Positions 36,101 to 48,383 of a stretch of 64,000 bases of DNA are shown here, piece after piece. Where the stretch lies: the NCBI RefSeq assembly GCF_008831285.2, contig NC_045138.2, forward strand, positions 5,051,205 through 5,115,204, read 5' to 3'. Under the pieces are notes generated by a model. That model saw only the letters and a list, made by a program, of their open reading frames with translations. It searched no databases and had not been told where the DNA came from. Within the stretch, counting starts at the first letter, position 1. Each line of letters starts with the position of its first letter. The stretch is from Nymphaea colorata. Its lineage: Eukaryota; Streptophyta; Magnoliopsida; Nymphaeales; Nymphaeaceae. Position numbers and translations under genes: made by a program.

Positions 36101-38233
36101 TACACCTTGAAAATATGGATTTTGCAGCTGAAGCATTATTGATCGCCAACATGACCATGTCCTGCAGATTAAGAAGCAATTAGATATAACACTTTTAATT
36201 TTTTGGAAGTGCATATTTTGTTTGAAACACTATGGGAAGTGCAATATACCAACGTACGAGATGGACCCTTTTGTTCAAGCTTTTGGACCCACTTAGGCTT
36301 CTTAATATTGGATGCAACACTTGCTTGAGTCCTAGCTTGCTCTAACAAACACCATGAGTTCAACGAATAATGATGGACACCATAAACTGGTTGCTCATAA
36401 ATGATCACCTGTAAATGTTTCGCACTGTAAAGTGCAGTGTTCAAAATAGCCAAAACTTTGAAGGAAATAAATCAGCATTACTTACATGAAAGTTACAAAT
36501 AAGCAATAACCCATTCCAATGCATATGATGTAGCTGAGGGACCCAGCTGAGCTTCTTAGTGGAAAGCCTATGATTATCATTACATAACTGGATCCAACAA
36601 CTTTGTCCAACAAAATGCTGCAAGCAGTGGTCTAAACATGATTCCATTATGTGATTACAATAAGGGCAGCTACTTCCAGAAGTTACACTTCCTGATGGTG
36701 TTTGAGTTGCTTCTAGAAAAGCTCCTTCCTCAGTTACATTTTGTTCGTTGGCACTTGCACTGGCAGTAGTTTTTTGCACAACGTTACTATAATCAGCAAG
36801 ATAGTGCCCCAATATCGAAAACTTTGAGTGCTCTTGCAGTAAAGGAGTCGTTGCACCATTTACATTATCAAGATTTGCCTGAACATCAAAGCAAACGTAG
36901 TTGCTCAATCACACAAACTGAAAACAATCACATTGTTAGGTCATCAAACATGAAACGCTTAAGTGCTCAACCTTTTACTTACATCAGTTTCTGTCAAAAT
37001 ATCAACATTTTCCTCTAAAAAATTGTACAATGGCATTAGTAGAGAATATGTTTCCCAAACATGAATAATGAAGGACTAGAACCTCTAACCTGCGTAACTG
37101 TTCGTCAAAGAAAACGGAATTTTTTTTGCTTGTCCAAGAGGCGATTTAATAATAACAAATAAAAAAGAAGCTATCAGAACAATATTATATTCAAATATAA
37201 TGTAAACTAGACATATTTATGTGATCCAAACACGTTATTATGCAATATATTAATTCAAAGTGCCTGCGAACAAGCTTTAGTTATCTGCGTCTCGTTCATG
37301 CTGTATAAGATGTGTAATCAATGTCCGATCCCCTCAAGAGTGCTTGAATGTTTTAAGGCATCTTATGGAAATTTTCACCAAAATGTAAAGTTCAGATTAA
37401 AGTACGTCTAAGATCTATTCTCTGAGAAAGGGATTCGCCTTCATCTCGTTTTCTTGACAACACACGCAAAGGGCAGCCCCATTAAAAATTTACACGCCGT
37501 AATTGCAATGTAGCATGGATCAAGGTGGCACTAAATGAAATCCCAGGGTTCCGAATTCAGGAAATACAAGCAAAATTAATTAAGGAGTATTGACAAAAAT
37601 TACGAATGAGAAAATACAAAAAAGGAAAGAAATGCCCATGAAATAAGAAGAAGCAAAAACGCAACAGATTCAAACTGCAAACACCCGAACAATGTCAAAA
37701 TGGGACGACCAAAGACCCGAAAAGCCGAATCAACGAAGTTGGCACCTAGCCAATCTAAAAAAGACTTTCGATTTCCTTTTGAAACAAAACCAAAGTAACC
37801 ATGTTTCGAGGCACCCAATTGAATCAACCAAACTGAACGAAAACGCTAGGAGCTTAAAGCATATGGCAACTAAGAACCATCCTCGCTAGCAAGCTGAACT
37901 TCCACGTTTTCTTTTCAAATGATAACAAGCACCCATTTGGGTGTATTAGCAAACTAAGCTCACGATGAGAAGGTCAACTAAGCTTTGGTGCTTAATCAGA
38001 TTCACAAGTTTAGGGAAGATGTGAAACTGCATTAGCTGTTACCATACCTCGAGTTGGGATGGGGAAAGCTGGGGCAAAGATGCCGTGGTGGCTACGACCA
38101 CGTCGACGAGATCGTTGGAGGCGGAAGAGGGAGGAAGGAACCAGCCGAAGAGAAGGAAATCGGACTCTGGAGGCGGTCGAGCTGCGAGGTAGCTGGGCCA
38201 CCACAGCCGACACTGTCCGCCCCTTGTCTGCAT
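33162..38233 (-). CDS. GPI1/PIG-Q subunit of GPI-N-acetylglucosaminyltransferase
   Basis: PIG-Q/GPI1 belongs to the ER-membrane complex that transfers GlcNAc to phosphatidylinositol, the first step of GPI-anchor synthesis. Exons in transcript order: 38233-38048, 37012-36983, 36878-36486, 36408-36250, 36161-36058, 35938-35717, 35613-35119, 34859-34501, 33259-33162. These total 2046 nt (681 aa), with all introns GT-AG and all phases compatible. The N-terminus has CRLWWPS and FLLFGWFLPP, typical of plant homologues. The Gpi1 core (about residues 365-650) includes CVEYAHKDA, GWLMGVPAGFKLNTELA-like (here VWLMGVPAGFKL), HLSTLNWLISLLY, ALASLWRIFRGRKWNPLR, LDSYDYSVKEHVVGSLLF and LLLLLPTTSVFYIFFT, with several hydrophobic membrane segments. 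The end is HPHYRRIFYG...SGTR. An in-frame ATG 19 codons upstream (38290) is an alternative start. A CPYC..C..C segment in exon 3 is notable. Apparently intact. Confidence 0.94.
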
Positions 38234-38858
<625 letters not shown>

Positions 38859-39781
38859 AAGTCACCCAATCACTCATCCACAGCAGTTTATTTAAAGTAT
38901 ATAGATGATTGAGAAACAAAACAAGGAAAACAAAGTGCAATCTAAAATTAAATTACAAAATTGTCTATCATTTTTTTTTCTTTATTTTCCCCATAACCAC
39001 CCATTATATTGGATCAAATCGGGTGGATCAGATGATTAGGTGACTCTATTATATATATATATAGAGAGAGAGAGAAAAAAAAAAAATTGATGGGTCGTGC
39101 AGGTCACTCGACCATCTAGGCCGCATTGTCCATCTAAAATAAATGAAATAAGAATAAGAGGTTATGAACTAACAATAGATGATGAAAATGTTTCACTTTT
39201 TTTTTTTGTTTTTTTTAAATCATCCCTCATATAGGATCTAATGGTAGGTATTGATTAGACGTTGAGTGACTCTAAAAAACTAGTCACCATTCATTTTTTC
39301 ATGTATGCATATATTATTGTTCTTTGTTGCCATTTGTTGGGTGACATCGCTGCATGAACATTAGCAAACTATAGCGTAGCAACAGTTCAATGTGTATTTA
39401 GCAATGATTCATGGTGGCTTTAACAAAATTGCTGGTTGGAGATAATGACACTTGAAACCTCAATTTTAAAAAGATGTCTTGATGTCCTTTGTTGTCCAGT
39501 TAAAAAAGAGAAGGCTTCAAAACTCTATATTTTTCTTGAAAGTAGTGGTGGAGCCAGAAAATTTGGATGGAGGGACACTCGGGCACTCGTTTAAATAAAC
39601 TCAAATCTGGTGGAGCACTTGTATATATATAAGAATAAATATTTAATTTTTTTATTTAAAAATAAACAACTTTTAAGAGGGGGCAAATGTGGTTAACCAC
39701 TGCTTGAAAGCCCCGACTTTTCAAGTTTTTTTTTTTCTCTCTTTTGTTTGACAGATCAAGTGTATAGGCAGTTGAAACCAT

Positions 39782-40026
39782 TGTCACAAAAAACGTGTAT
39801 GGAATATATTTGAAAATCTTTGGCAAATTTTTAGAAAAAATTTAAACATTTAATAAATCATAAAAATAAGGAAAAAACATAAAAATAAGAAAAAAATACG
39901 AAAAAGCACATGTAATATGCATTTTTTCACGTTTTTTTTTTGGCATTTTTTTGAAAAAGACACTTCTTTTCCATGTTTTATAGCTTTTTAGCATATTATA
40001 CGCGCTAACACGCATTTTTTGTGATA
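39782..40026. mobile_element. Mutator-like MITE with 11-bp target duplication
   Basis: A 245-bp AT-rich element with ends TGTCACAAAAAACGTGT and ACGCATTTTTTGTGATA, which are imperfect inverted repeats (TRTCACAAAAAA). It is flanked by perfect 11-bp direct repeats GTTGAAACCAT (39771-39781 and 40027-40037). A 9-11 bp duplication fits the Mutator superfamily. There is no coding capacity. Confidence 0.75.
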
Positions 40027-40634
40027 GTTGAAACCATGGGCGGATGCGCCGAGTGGGCCACACAAAGACCCCCAAAAAATTCCACTTCTATATTTGATAT
40101 ATTTGATACGCAAGATAAATTTTCTTCATTTATATTTTGGTGCCCTGCGAAAGTTCAAAATTTTACAACTAATGTCCCATAGCTATAATTTTTTTTCTCC
40201 ACCGTTAGTTGAAACCCCTTTTCCGTCTCCCTATCTATCTCACGTCTTCCATCTCCATCTCCATATGGGATGCTATGCTAACACATACCCCCTAGGGTCT
40301 AGGGTTCTTTGGTCAAACTCGATCTTTATGCTTGAATTTTTCGTTTTACTGTTTAATAAAAAAAAAACGTATAATCTAATATATCACCTAATATTAGATG
40401 TATGAATTTCAAATTTTGTGCATTTAAGCGTATAATCTTAGGTTCCATCGGACCTCAAATTTAGTTTATGACCACATATTAAGAATTTCAAATCGTAATT
40501 TTCCTATAAATGTTTATTTACGTTATGAGTTCCATATAAAATGATAATTCCATCCAAATTAAGGATGGACATCAGGCCGGGGCCGATCGGGCTTTTGGGC
40601 CCCCGGTCTGGGTGTTTCAAAAAACTGACCTCCG

Positions 40635-40636
<2 letters not shown>

Positions 40637-40680
<44 letters not shown>
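40637..40680. repeat. (TA)n microsatellite
   Basis: About 22 TA units directly after a GGGCC-rich segment (40568-40610) related to the repeat at 6965-7290. Confidence 0.95.
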
Positions 40681-40682
<2 letters not shown>

Positions 40683-41070
40683 CACTTAATATACCAAATG
40701 TATACCACATATCATACAAATATAAATACATGCGTTAGCAACTGGACGTCATGTACCAATTAAAATTTAAATGAAGTATTTTTCCAACGCACGGAAAATT
40801 CCATAGTGTTACTAAAAAATGTATAAGCTTTCTATCTCGAACCTCGACTACCGTTTTTTGTGTATTTTTTGTTAGCGCTGGTCACAACATAAATATATGA
40901 TCCGAACTTCTTTCATAGTTATGACCGACATCGAAAGAGGTTAAGCCATTGAAAATAAAAGACTTGGAAACTCGATAACGAGTATTTTTTATGAAGTTAT
41001 TGAAGAGGAAACGGTTTTTTGAAGTATACTATTAAATAATGGACCAACTGGTGTCTCATATTCGCTCGAT

Positions 41071-42888
41071 AACTGAATGTGTCTTAATCAAGTAAAAAAG
41101 TAGCGTTGTTAAAACGGATCTGAATGATTTGCCCAAATGAAACCCGCCAGAAATCACTACTGCTGCCTTCTCTCGTCGCTGCTGCCTCAGACGCATCCAT
41201 CGCGTGCATTCCCTGCTCTTGACAGGACTGTTTGCTACCTCCTCCTTTCCCCTTCCACATGGTTTACAGGTCTTTTCTCTATCCGCCTCTTTCTCTATGC
41301 TGCTTTGTGGCATAACGCCTTTTTCTTCTGTGAGTTTTTTGGAGCATTTTTTTTTTCGTCTGATGAGGAAGAGCTTGTGGATCTCAAGTAAGATGTTTTT
41401 ATTGCAGTGTCGATCTTGTGGCATTTTTTCGTTGGTGGATTTGTAGATTTTCTTACGGCTGTCTGTTCTTCTTTTGGGCATTATACAGTTTAGATGAGAA
41501 TATTTTTTTTTCTTCTGTTTTGAGTTATACATGACTTGGGCAAACTTCTATTTTACCCTGGTTGGGTAACTGTTTGTTAGGGTTTAACGGATGCGAAGCC
41601 CCTCTCATGTTGATGGATGAAATGTAATTTCTTCCATTATTATTGTGTAAATATATGGTATTCTTAAGAGTGGATCTTCAACTTTGGATTAATTTTCAAT
41701 ATGCCTCCTTTATTTTATTTGACAACCTTTTTGATCAATGTTTTTATTCACTTTACAATTTGTTTGCTTTTCTAATGCTGCTCACTTTTATCTAGACACA
41801 GCGGTTGCAGGCTATGATTAAGGCACTTTTATTGCAATATATGTTACTCTCCTTGGGATGAGAAGAATAATGTCACACGCTTCACGCAAATCGCATCGGG
41901 TGCATGAAGCGTGCGCTTCATGTCCCTTTGCCTGGCTTCATAGGCTCAACGCTTTGCTTCGCTCATCCCATTGGTTTCACATGTGCAAACCAAAATTTTG
42001 ATTTTATATTCATAATGCAAGATAAGCAAGTTATATCCACAATCACAAAATTATACAGAAAACGTCAAATAAAGATTGGTTATCCTCAAGTAAATTGTGT
42101 TAGTAAAACCTTCCAAACAGTATTCTATCTTATCCTAACAATACCTTCTAACAGCAGAAAATCTCATGTTGCATTGTAACATGGTTCCATTGCATATAAG
42201 CAAAATTCTCCACTTGCACAACACTATATTCGGAAATGAACAATGAAACAATGTTGTAAAAGGCGATAAGGCGAGGCGAGGTGTGATGTTAATTGAAGCA
42301 TAAGCTTCACGAACAACTTTGTGAATTATATTATATTTATAAAAATAACAATAAAATTGTAAAAAATGACTACAATACTAAGCATATCAATAAAGAACAA
42401 TACACAACATGTGCAAGCCATTTGTAAATCCAAACAAATACAATGTCTTAACATACATACTACAAAGAGTAGTTGCATAAGTTGGTGCATAGCAGAGTTA
42501 AATGTTATAGAATTATCATTGACAAACAAATAACCAAAACTAGGAAAACCAACATTCAAATGATAACCATTACCTCACCTAGGTTCGAAGGAAGCCGCAA
42601 CCAACCAAGGGACCATAGCATGTATGCAACTTCCTAAGGAGGGTGGTCACAGTCCACCACCTGAGAAGGCTGTGGCAGGAAGCAGGAAGGAAGCCCTACA
42701 AAAGCAGGCAACTTCCTAAGGAGGGTGGTCACAATCCACCATCAGTTAGCGTTAGTGTCGTCTATCCTTAAGTCGAGTCAACACCTAGTCTTTTAGTTAA
42801 CCCGCCTAGGTTAGCTATCCTATTTCAGGTCGGGTCAGAGTTTAGGAGTCGGTCCGGTTTTATTTGGAGTCAGATCTTATTTCTGTTC
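41071..42888 (+). repeat. Left arm of a large inverted repeat
   Basis: This 1.8-kb segment recurs in reverse complement at 57076-58741. Homology starts at AACTGAATGTG and ends at CTTATTTCTGTTC, after which the copies diverge. Within the arm are a gene-like GAGGAAGAGCTTGTGGATCT stretch with no identified product, a GCTTCACGC/GGCGAGGCGAGG-rich inner element (about 41870-42310), and an LTR-like part from about 42580. That part carries two direct copies of GCAACTTCCTAAGGAGGGTG (42626 and 42708). About 117 bases of this arm (41453-41569) are missing from the right arm, as is a smaller stretch near 41780. Apart from such gaps the arms look nearly identical by eye. Confidence 0.9.
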
Positions 42889-44850
42889 AGGTCACGGCTC
42901 ACTAGTCGATCCGATTTGCTTCTCTTCTATTTAAACTCTTCTAAACCCTATTTGCAGGATTATGTTGTTTGAATGAATTAAGAATTTGGAGTTTATCTCT
43001 TTTCCCCACCTGCGTGGTGTGTAAATTACCGCCATATAGGCATGTATTCTCCGCCGTATAGGCGTGTACAAATCCCTCAGCCTTTGGTTCTGACTGAAAA
43101 GAAGAAGAGAAAGCCGACGAAAGTGGTAGTTGCCAGAAAGCCACCATTGAAGACGGCGTCCTACGAGCATTCCCCAACACGTGAGCAAGCTCATCAAGGT
43201 GCAGCCCCTTGAACACAAAGCTGGTTAGAGACCGGTTGAGTTTCGGGAAGGTCTGGAGAAGCTTGGGCCATGGTTATGCCCATCTAGTACCTAGACGATG
43301 ACAATCCGGCGATAGAAGACAGGTTGGTGCTGACGCCTCTCTCTCGGTCCCATCCTTCTTCTTGCCGAAGAAAGACCAGGCAAAAGCTTGCCCTAGTAGG
43401 CCGTGATCTCCCCGAGCACATCGGGAAGAGAATAGCCAGAAAGGTAGGCCAGAGTCGGGCTAGCTAGCCCTCAAGGTTTGGCTCTAGTAGGCGGTCGTCC
43501 CCCTGTAGGATTCAGGGAGGCCATTGCCGGAAAAGCCAAGCTAAGACAAGGCTTAGTTGGTTCCCGTGCGAACGTGACTCCGGGGGATTGACATGGTCTC
43601 TACCAGTTCACGGTTGGTGGTGTCTGCAGAGTACTCTCGGCGGAACAAGCCGAGAACAGTGCTTGTGCGAAGGAACCCCTACGGTGTTGTGGTCCCTGCC
43701 GGAAGACAGCTGGTGGTGACTGTGGCGAACGGCCGGTGAAACCAAGCCGAGCGCAGTCTGGTGCTGTGGGAGCTCTCCCACTAAACGGAGAGTGGCGCCA
43801 AAGAAGAGAGGTGCTGGGTGAACACTACGAGCCTAGCAAGCATCGCCCGGATGCAAGTTATCTGACGGGCTTGGTCACAGTCAAATCCGATCACCGGAGG
43901 CCGTCGAACGAGATCGACCGGAATTACCCATTCAGGCGGCCGGAAGTCCCGCCGCTGCTATTATTCCGACAACCCCTCGAGTCCCTGCCCAAATTCTTGG
44001 AATTGCCCATCGTAAGGAATCAAACAATAAATCAGACATAAGTTCGAGAAGGGCAGAAGTGGCATTCAGAAAAGGCATTAAAGCCAAATCGCGTGTCTCC
44101 GTGCGCATTAACTCCCCGTGCAACTTTCCCAAGCATCCATTGCTCAAGCCATCACTCTGCTCCCTTCATCACGCCACGTGTCACCAACCAAGGGCCCCCG
44201 CCCTTCAAGCTCCCTAGGCGCAATCAAGTCCTCCTTCCCAACCGTCCATCTTACCACGTGTCATCATCGTGGGGCCCAAGCCCTACGAGTCCCAAGCGAG
44301 CATTAAAGGTACGTCTTTAATCCTCCTCGCTATCATCTCCCTTCTTCTTCGTAATCCCCTCTCAACCATTAAGCCCCCTCCTCCTCATCCGCGCCGGAGT
44401 ATTAACTTTGTCCTCGTAGACCTTCACCCACTCGAGAATCCGAAGCCGGGCCTTAACTCCCCCTTCCTATCCGAGCCCAGCCATTAATCCCTCCCTGGTT
44501 ACTTGCCTAAGGCCTAAATCCCCTCGCACTCCCTAGGCGAGTCATAGCTCTCCCTCCTCTTCCCACGCGAGGGCATTCAACTACCTCGTAACCTCACACT
44601 CCTCACGGCAACAACGGACAGTGGCCGCGCTCCTCACGACAACAACGCCCAGCTACGACTACATAGGTCGTGCCTCTTGCGGCGTTGCCACCATCCCTCG
44701 GCCAGGCGGGCCAGCATCTTCCGTCCACTTCCATCGCTCCCCGCAACGTCATCGGCCAGGTCGTGTTGTCGCTGCCCTCGGCCAGGAGGGCCGAGCCACA
44801 TCATCTCCTTCGTGGTAGGTCCTCGGCAGTAGGTTAGTGTCTTTTCTTTT
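42889..44850. other. GC-rich unclassified segment, probable retroelement-derived
   Basis: This segment is clearly richer in G+C than its neighbours. It starts with a TATTTAAA-type box near 42928 (CTTCTATTTAAACTCTTC), continuing an LTR-like sequence begun in the left arm. It then runs through purine-rich and GGCCAGG/TCGGCCAGG-rich sequence with no integrase, reverse transcriptase, gag or other domain in any frame. Open frames at 43736-44041 and 44621-44818 have no recognisable features. It could be the internal part of a non-autonomous LTR element (LARD type) or chimeric captured DNA. Confidence 0.4.
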
Positions 44851-44954
44851 GGTTTTCTTTCTTATCTAGTGTCAAGCTAGGGTCCTGTCTGGCAAGGTTG
44901 TCCTGTAATAGGAGATTGTTAGTGATTCCACTGGCTCTAGGGGTAAGGTCCTCA

Positions 44955-46468
44955 ACAGTTATCCCAGTCATTCTCTTAGTACAATTTAAACAGATAAATT
45001 GCAACAAAGAGTACCAATAGTCCATTGGCAGCAAGCAGGAAACCCACGACAGAACCAGACCTGAAGGCCACAACAAAAGCTCTGTTCCCCTTTCTTGCTT
45101 CTAGTGTAGTCCTTGCATTTGCATATGTTGCAATCTTCATGCCAAGAAAACCAAAAAAATACAGAGGTTAAGGCCTCGAGAAGGAACTCAATGGTGCTGA
45201 ATACAGCATTTGCAAGTGCAGGTTTGCACAACTTCTGTTCATCATAGGCACACAGTTCTGGCTGTGTGCTAAAGCCTTTCACTGAACCCAGGAACAAGAA
45301 TATAATTGCCAAAAACAATCATGAAAACACCGAGATACTTGTATTGGCCTATTGGATGAACAAGAAGTAAGTTGCTCCTGCAGACAATAGAGAAGGACCA
45401 GTCTCAGCCTCACAGGAAGAGGTAATTTAAGCTATCTCAGAAGTGCTTCACATTATACCAGTTATGGAGATACCAGGGAAATAATGATCAAAAGAACTAA
45501 TTTACTCTTCAACAAACATTTAATATCCCAATCACGAAACACGAACGAACTCACCTCGATAGATTCTGTAAAGTTGATCCTGGTGATGTAACCTTCACAA
45601 GGACTTCATGCATGAACATGGCGTAAAGGAAAAGCAAGTAGCTTATTCCTTATAAAATTAGCATATAGCATAATAGGTCATCATTATCTTCGTGTCATAC
45701 ACCACCAACACGGCAGCCAGTATGAGAAATAAGTAACTAGATAGTTTGAAGTCTATAATGGTAATTAGCAGGAGACTAAGTAAAGGTTGGTCTGAGTTAA
45801 AGAACAACATTAAACATGAAACTGAGATTTGTGTTTACTCTTTTGCCTGCTTTATGCATAATTCTATAAAATTTCCTCGGAAATCTAGCAGCCATCACCA
45901 AACCTTGTTGTCATTGCATCGTAAAGGAAAAAGATTAATCAATGTACTACAAATAAAAATAAGAAATTTAGAGACCAGGAACTATAAAAAAGTTGAAGAC
46001 AATGGCTTTTTGTTTTATGTATAAAATTTAAATTAAATAACTGAAACACATGATTTAAACATATCAAATGTGTGATCGACTATATGAGTTCTGCCTCGAA
46101 TTGGCTCACGAAAGTTTGAAACCGACCCCAGTTCAAGGACATAAAAACAAAGAACTTGCATATCATTGACACGATGAACAGTAATGCCCCTCACGAACCC
46201 AACCATAAAAGCACGCTAAATTACTCATACCTATGGAAATGGCATTCTGAATCTCACAGCACTTCGTCACGACCATGTTGGCATCAACATCCTCTTCCTC
46301 TTCATCCAACAACGCCTCTGCAATCCCTCCTTCCGATGGTTGGCGGTCCACAGAAAGCCTGATTCCGGACACCAGAAACCATTGGTACAGAGCAAACACA
46401 ATTCCGATAACCGCAATCACCTGAATGAAGATATACACAAAGAGTTTGCCAACTAGAGCAGAACCCAT
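44955..46468 (-). pseudogene. Vacuolar H+-pyrophosphatase (type I V-PPase) 5' fragment, disrupted
   Basis: V-PPase is a tonoplast proton pump driven by pyrophosphate hydrolysis, normally about 760-770 aa. Exon 1 (46468-46231) is open: an N-terminal membrane helix (IAVIGIVFALYQWFLVS), an acidic loop and VVTKCCEIQNAIS, ending with donor ATAG|GTATGAG. Exon 2 begins at 45377 after TCTGCAG and continues the family sequence ([72 protein letters not shown]). It carries a TAG after LFIQ, at least three frameshifts (one in a seven-T run near 45165) and a TAA after FKLY, and homology stops near 44955. The pyrophosphate-binding core is absent. Retention of the intron shows genomic rather than retrotransposed origin. 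It lies between the inverted arms. Confidence 0.88.
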
Positions 46469-46469
46469 T

Positions 46470-47557
46470 TCCCCAAACATCAAGAGACAGCAAAATCAAT
46501 AAAAAAAGCAACGCCCTCATGGTAGAATTTATAGAACGTGCACAGAATGTCAAATGGCTACGCCAAGGGTGACCCAAACTAATAAACAACTAAGTTAGTG
46601 ACCATCGACGAACATCAGAAGAGGTAGAAAGACAAAACCAGGAGTATTATAACCTGTGTGCCCATGAAATTGACTCACTCAATAGATTTTTGAGGCAGGC
46701 ATCCTGCAGTAGCCAAAATAAGAAGAAGAAGAAAATGACTTTTTTCAGGAGAAATTTGAAAGAAATCAAAAACGAAAAATGAAAAAGAGGATAGGTGACC
46801 TTAAACTATCTAGGGTATTCCAGATGGGCCCCATAATAATTAGAGTTTCAGGAGATTCGCCAAAACGGAGAAGAGAAACCATTGACCTCAGAGCAGGAAG
46901 GAAGAAGGCGGCAAAATTCCCGCGCCCGGTTCAAAAGGCCAGGAAAGTAAGCAATGTTATTACGAAATAAGCCCTATATTTCAAAAATATTCCCAAATAA
47001 GCCATATGCGTAACATTTCTGTAATTTTATCCTCTTTTATTTAACCATACCATGCATTAAGGGTTGAAGGTTAAAAGTGGCCATAGTTATTTTACTCGCC
47101 TATGGTCAACAATTAACAGATCATCTGGTAGGCAATCAGTTCTTAATTCTTTTATTTCAATTATGCACATTAATTATTTTATTAACATTTGGTACAGCGA
47201 TTTCGAAATTTACAAACTTTATAGGGTTCTAATAAAAAGATAAAAAGAAAAAACATTTCTCTCTTGCTGCACTTGATCCTATCCAAAGCGCTGAGCGAGC
47301 TGTAAAGCATTTCTCCATTTATCATATGCAAGAAAAATGAATTAAGAAAACAAAAGCTTGAACTACACAATTTCATCGAAAATTTTGTTGGTAGGCTTGT
47401 CGTGAGAACCGGTTTAGGCTCGCTTTTAATATGAAGCTTGGCTAGGAGAGGCAAAGGCCTTGGTGGAGCTTCACCCTGGGGTCTTAGTAGTTGAACCTAG
47501 CAATTCATAACTAATTTTTTCGGCCTTCCATAGTTTTCTCCCAAGTAAATAATATAT

Positions 47558-47589
<32 letters not shown>
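46470..47589. other. Spacer between V-PPase fragment and copia element
   Basis: AT-rich sequence with no recognised gene. It ends in a TA-rich tract (about 47555-47589) that served as the copia insertion site. Confidence 0.4.
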
Positions 47590-48081
47590 TGTTAGAATTT
47601 ATAATGTAAGTATACATACATGTTTTTGTATCTACTATCATATATCTTAAACTCCTAGCAGTTTGATGTATGATTTGTATATATAAATGTATGTGTGTAT
47701 GCATAGGACTTTTTGTAACTTTTTGTATTTATTTTGTCTTTATTTTTCATGCCTTTTTCTAAACCTTTTTCTTTTCCTTTTTTTATTAAGAAAGAAAGTA
47801 GCTGTTGGGAGTTCCTAGCCATTGGGAGCCCCAACAGCCACTTCCTCTTCTTCTTTTCTTCCTCCTTTCTTATATACTTCCTCTACAAATAGGGCACTTG
47901 AGACCTTTGTTCTTTTAAGGCTTTTTGGCCTCTCTTGTGTATTCTTCTCTTGAGATTAATATATTTGGTATCTTCTCCTCAAGTTTGAGGTTTGGCTTTG
48001 CATTATCTATTGAAGTTGTTGGGATCTTTAAGAGTGTATCTCTTGAAGCATTTGTATTCTCGAATTTGGGCCTGATTTACA
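47590..48081 (+). repeat. 5' LTR of the copia element
   Basis: 492 bp, TGTTAG...TTTACA, bounded by TG and CA. Compared with the 3' LTR it lacks a short palindrome-forming segment near 47812. It shows mostly T-for-C and A-for-G differences. Confidence 0.95.
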
Positions 48082-48093
48082 TGGTATCAGAGC
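48082..48093 (+). other. Primer binding site, initiator Met tRNA type
   Basis: TGGTATCAGAGC lies directly after the 5' LTR. This is the classic complement to the 3' end of plant initiator methionine tRNA used by most copia elements. Confidence 0.93.
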
Positions 48094-48383
48094 AAGGTTG
48101 TGGCTCTTTGTCGTGCTGTTTTTTTTCAAGACTTGAAGATTCAGCTATTACTCTTTCTTTGGATCTGTGAAGCACTTCAAGTGTTCGATGTATTGTCGGC
48201 TGTGATTTAACACAAACACAAGAGGGTTTTGTTTGCTGACCTCTTTTGGTGATATTTGTGACGGGATCAAGCTTCCTTGAGGTGAAGATTGAAGCAGTTT
48301 TTGGCACATCAAAAGCTTCTTCTTTTTTGTGGCTGTTTTTCATCCTAGCACTACCTCAATGTCTCCTCTACAAGGTACACATT

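Noticed and set aside
41056-41532. 158-codon minus-strand frame in the left arm
   Set aside because: The right arm has a different, shorter frame with many changes, and there is no recognisable domain; it is a chance frame in repeat DNA.
43736-44818. Several open frames in the GC-rich segment
   Set aside because: High GC reduces stop codons; no family features, start context or splice signals support a gene.
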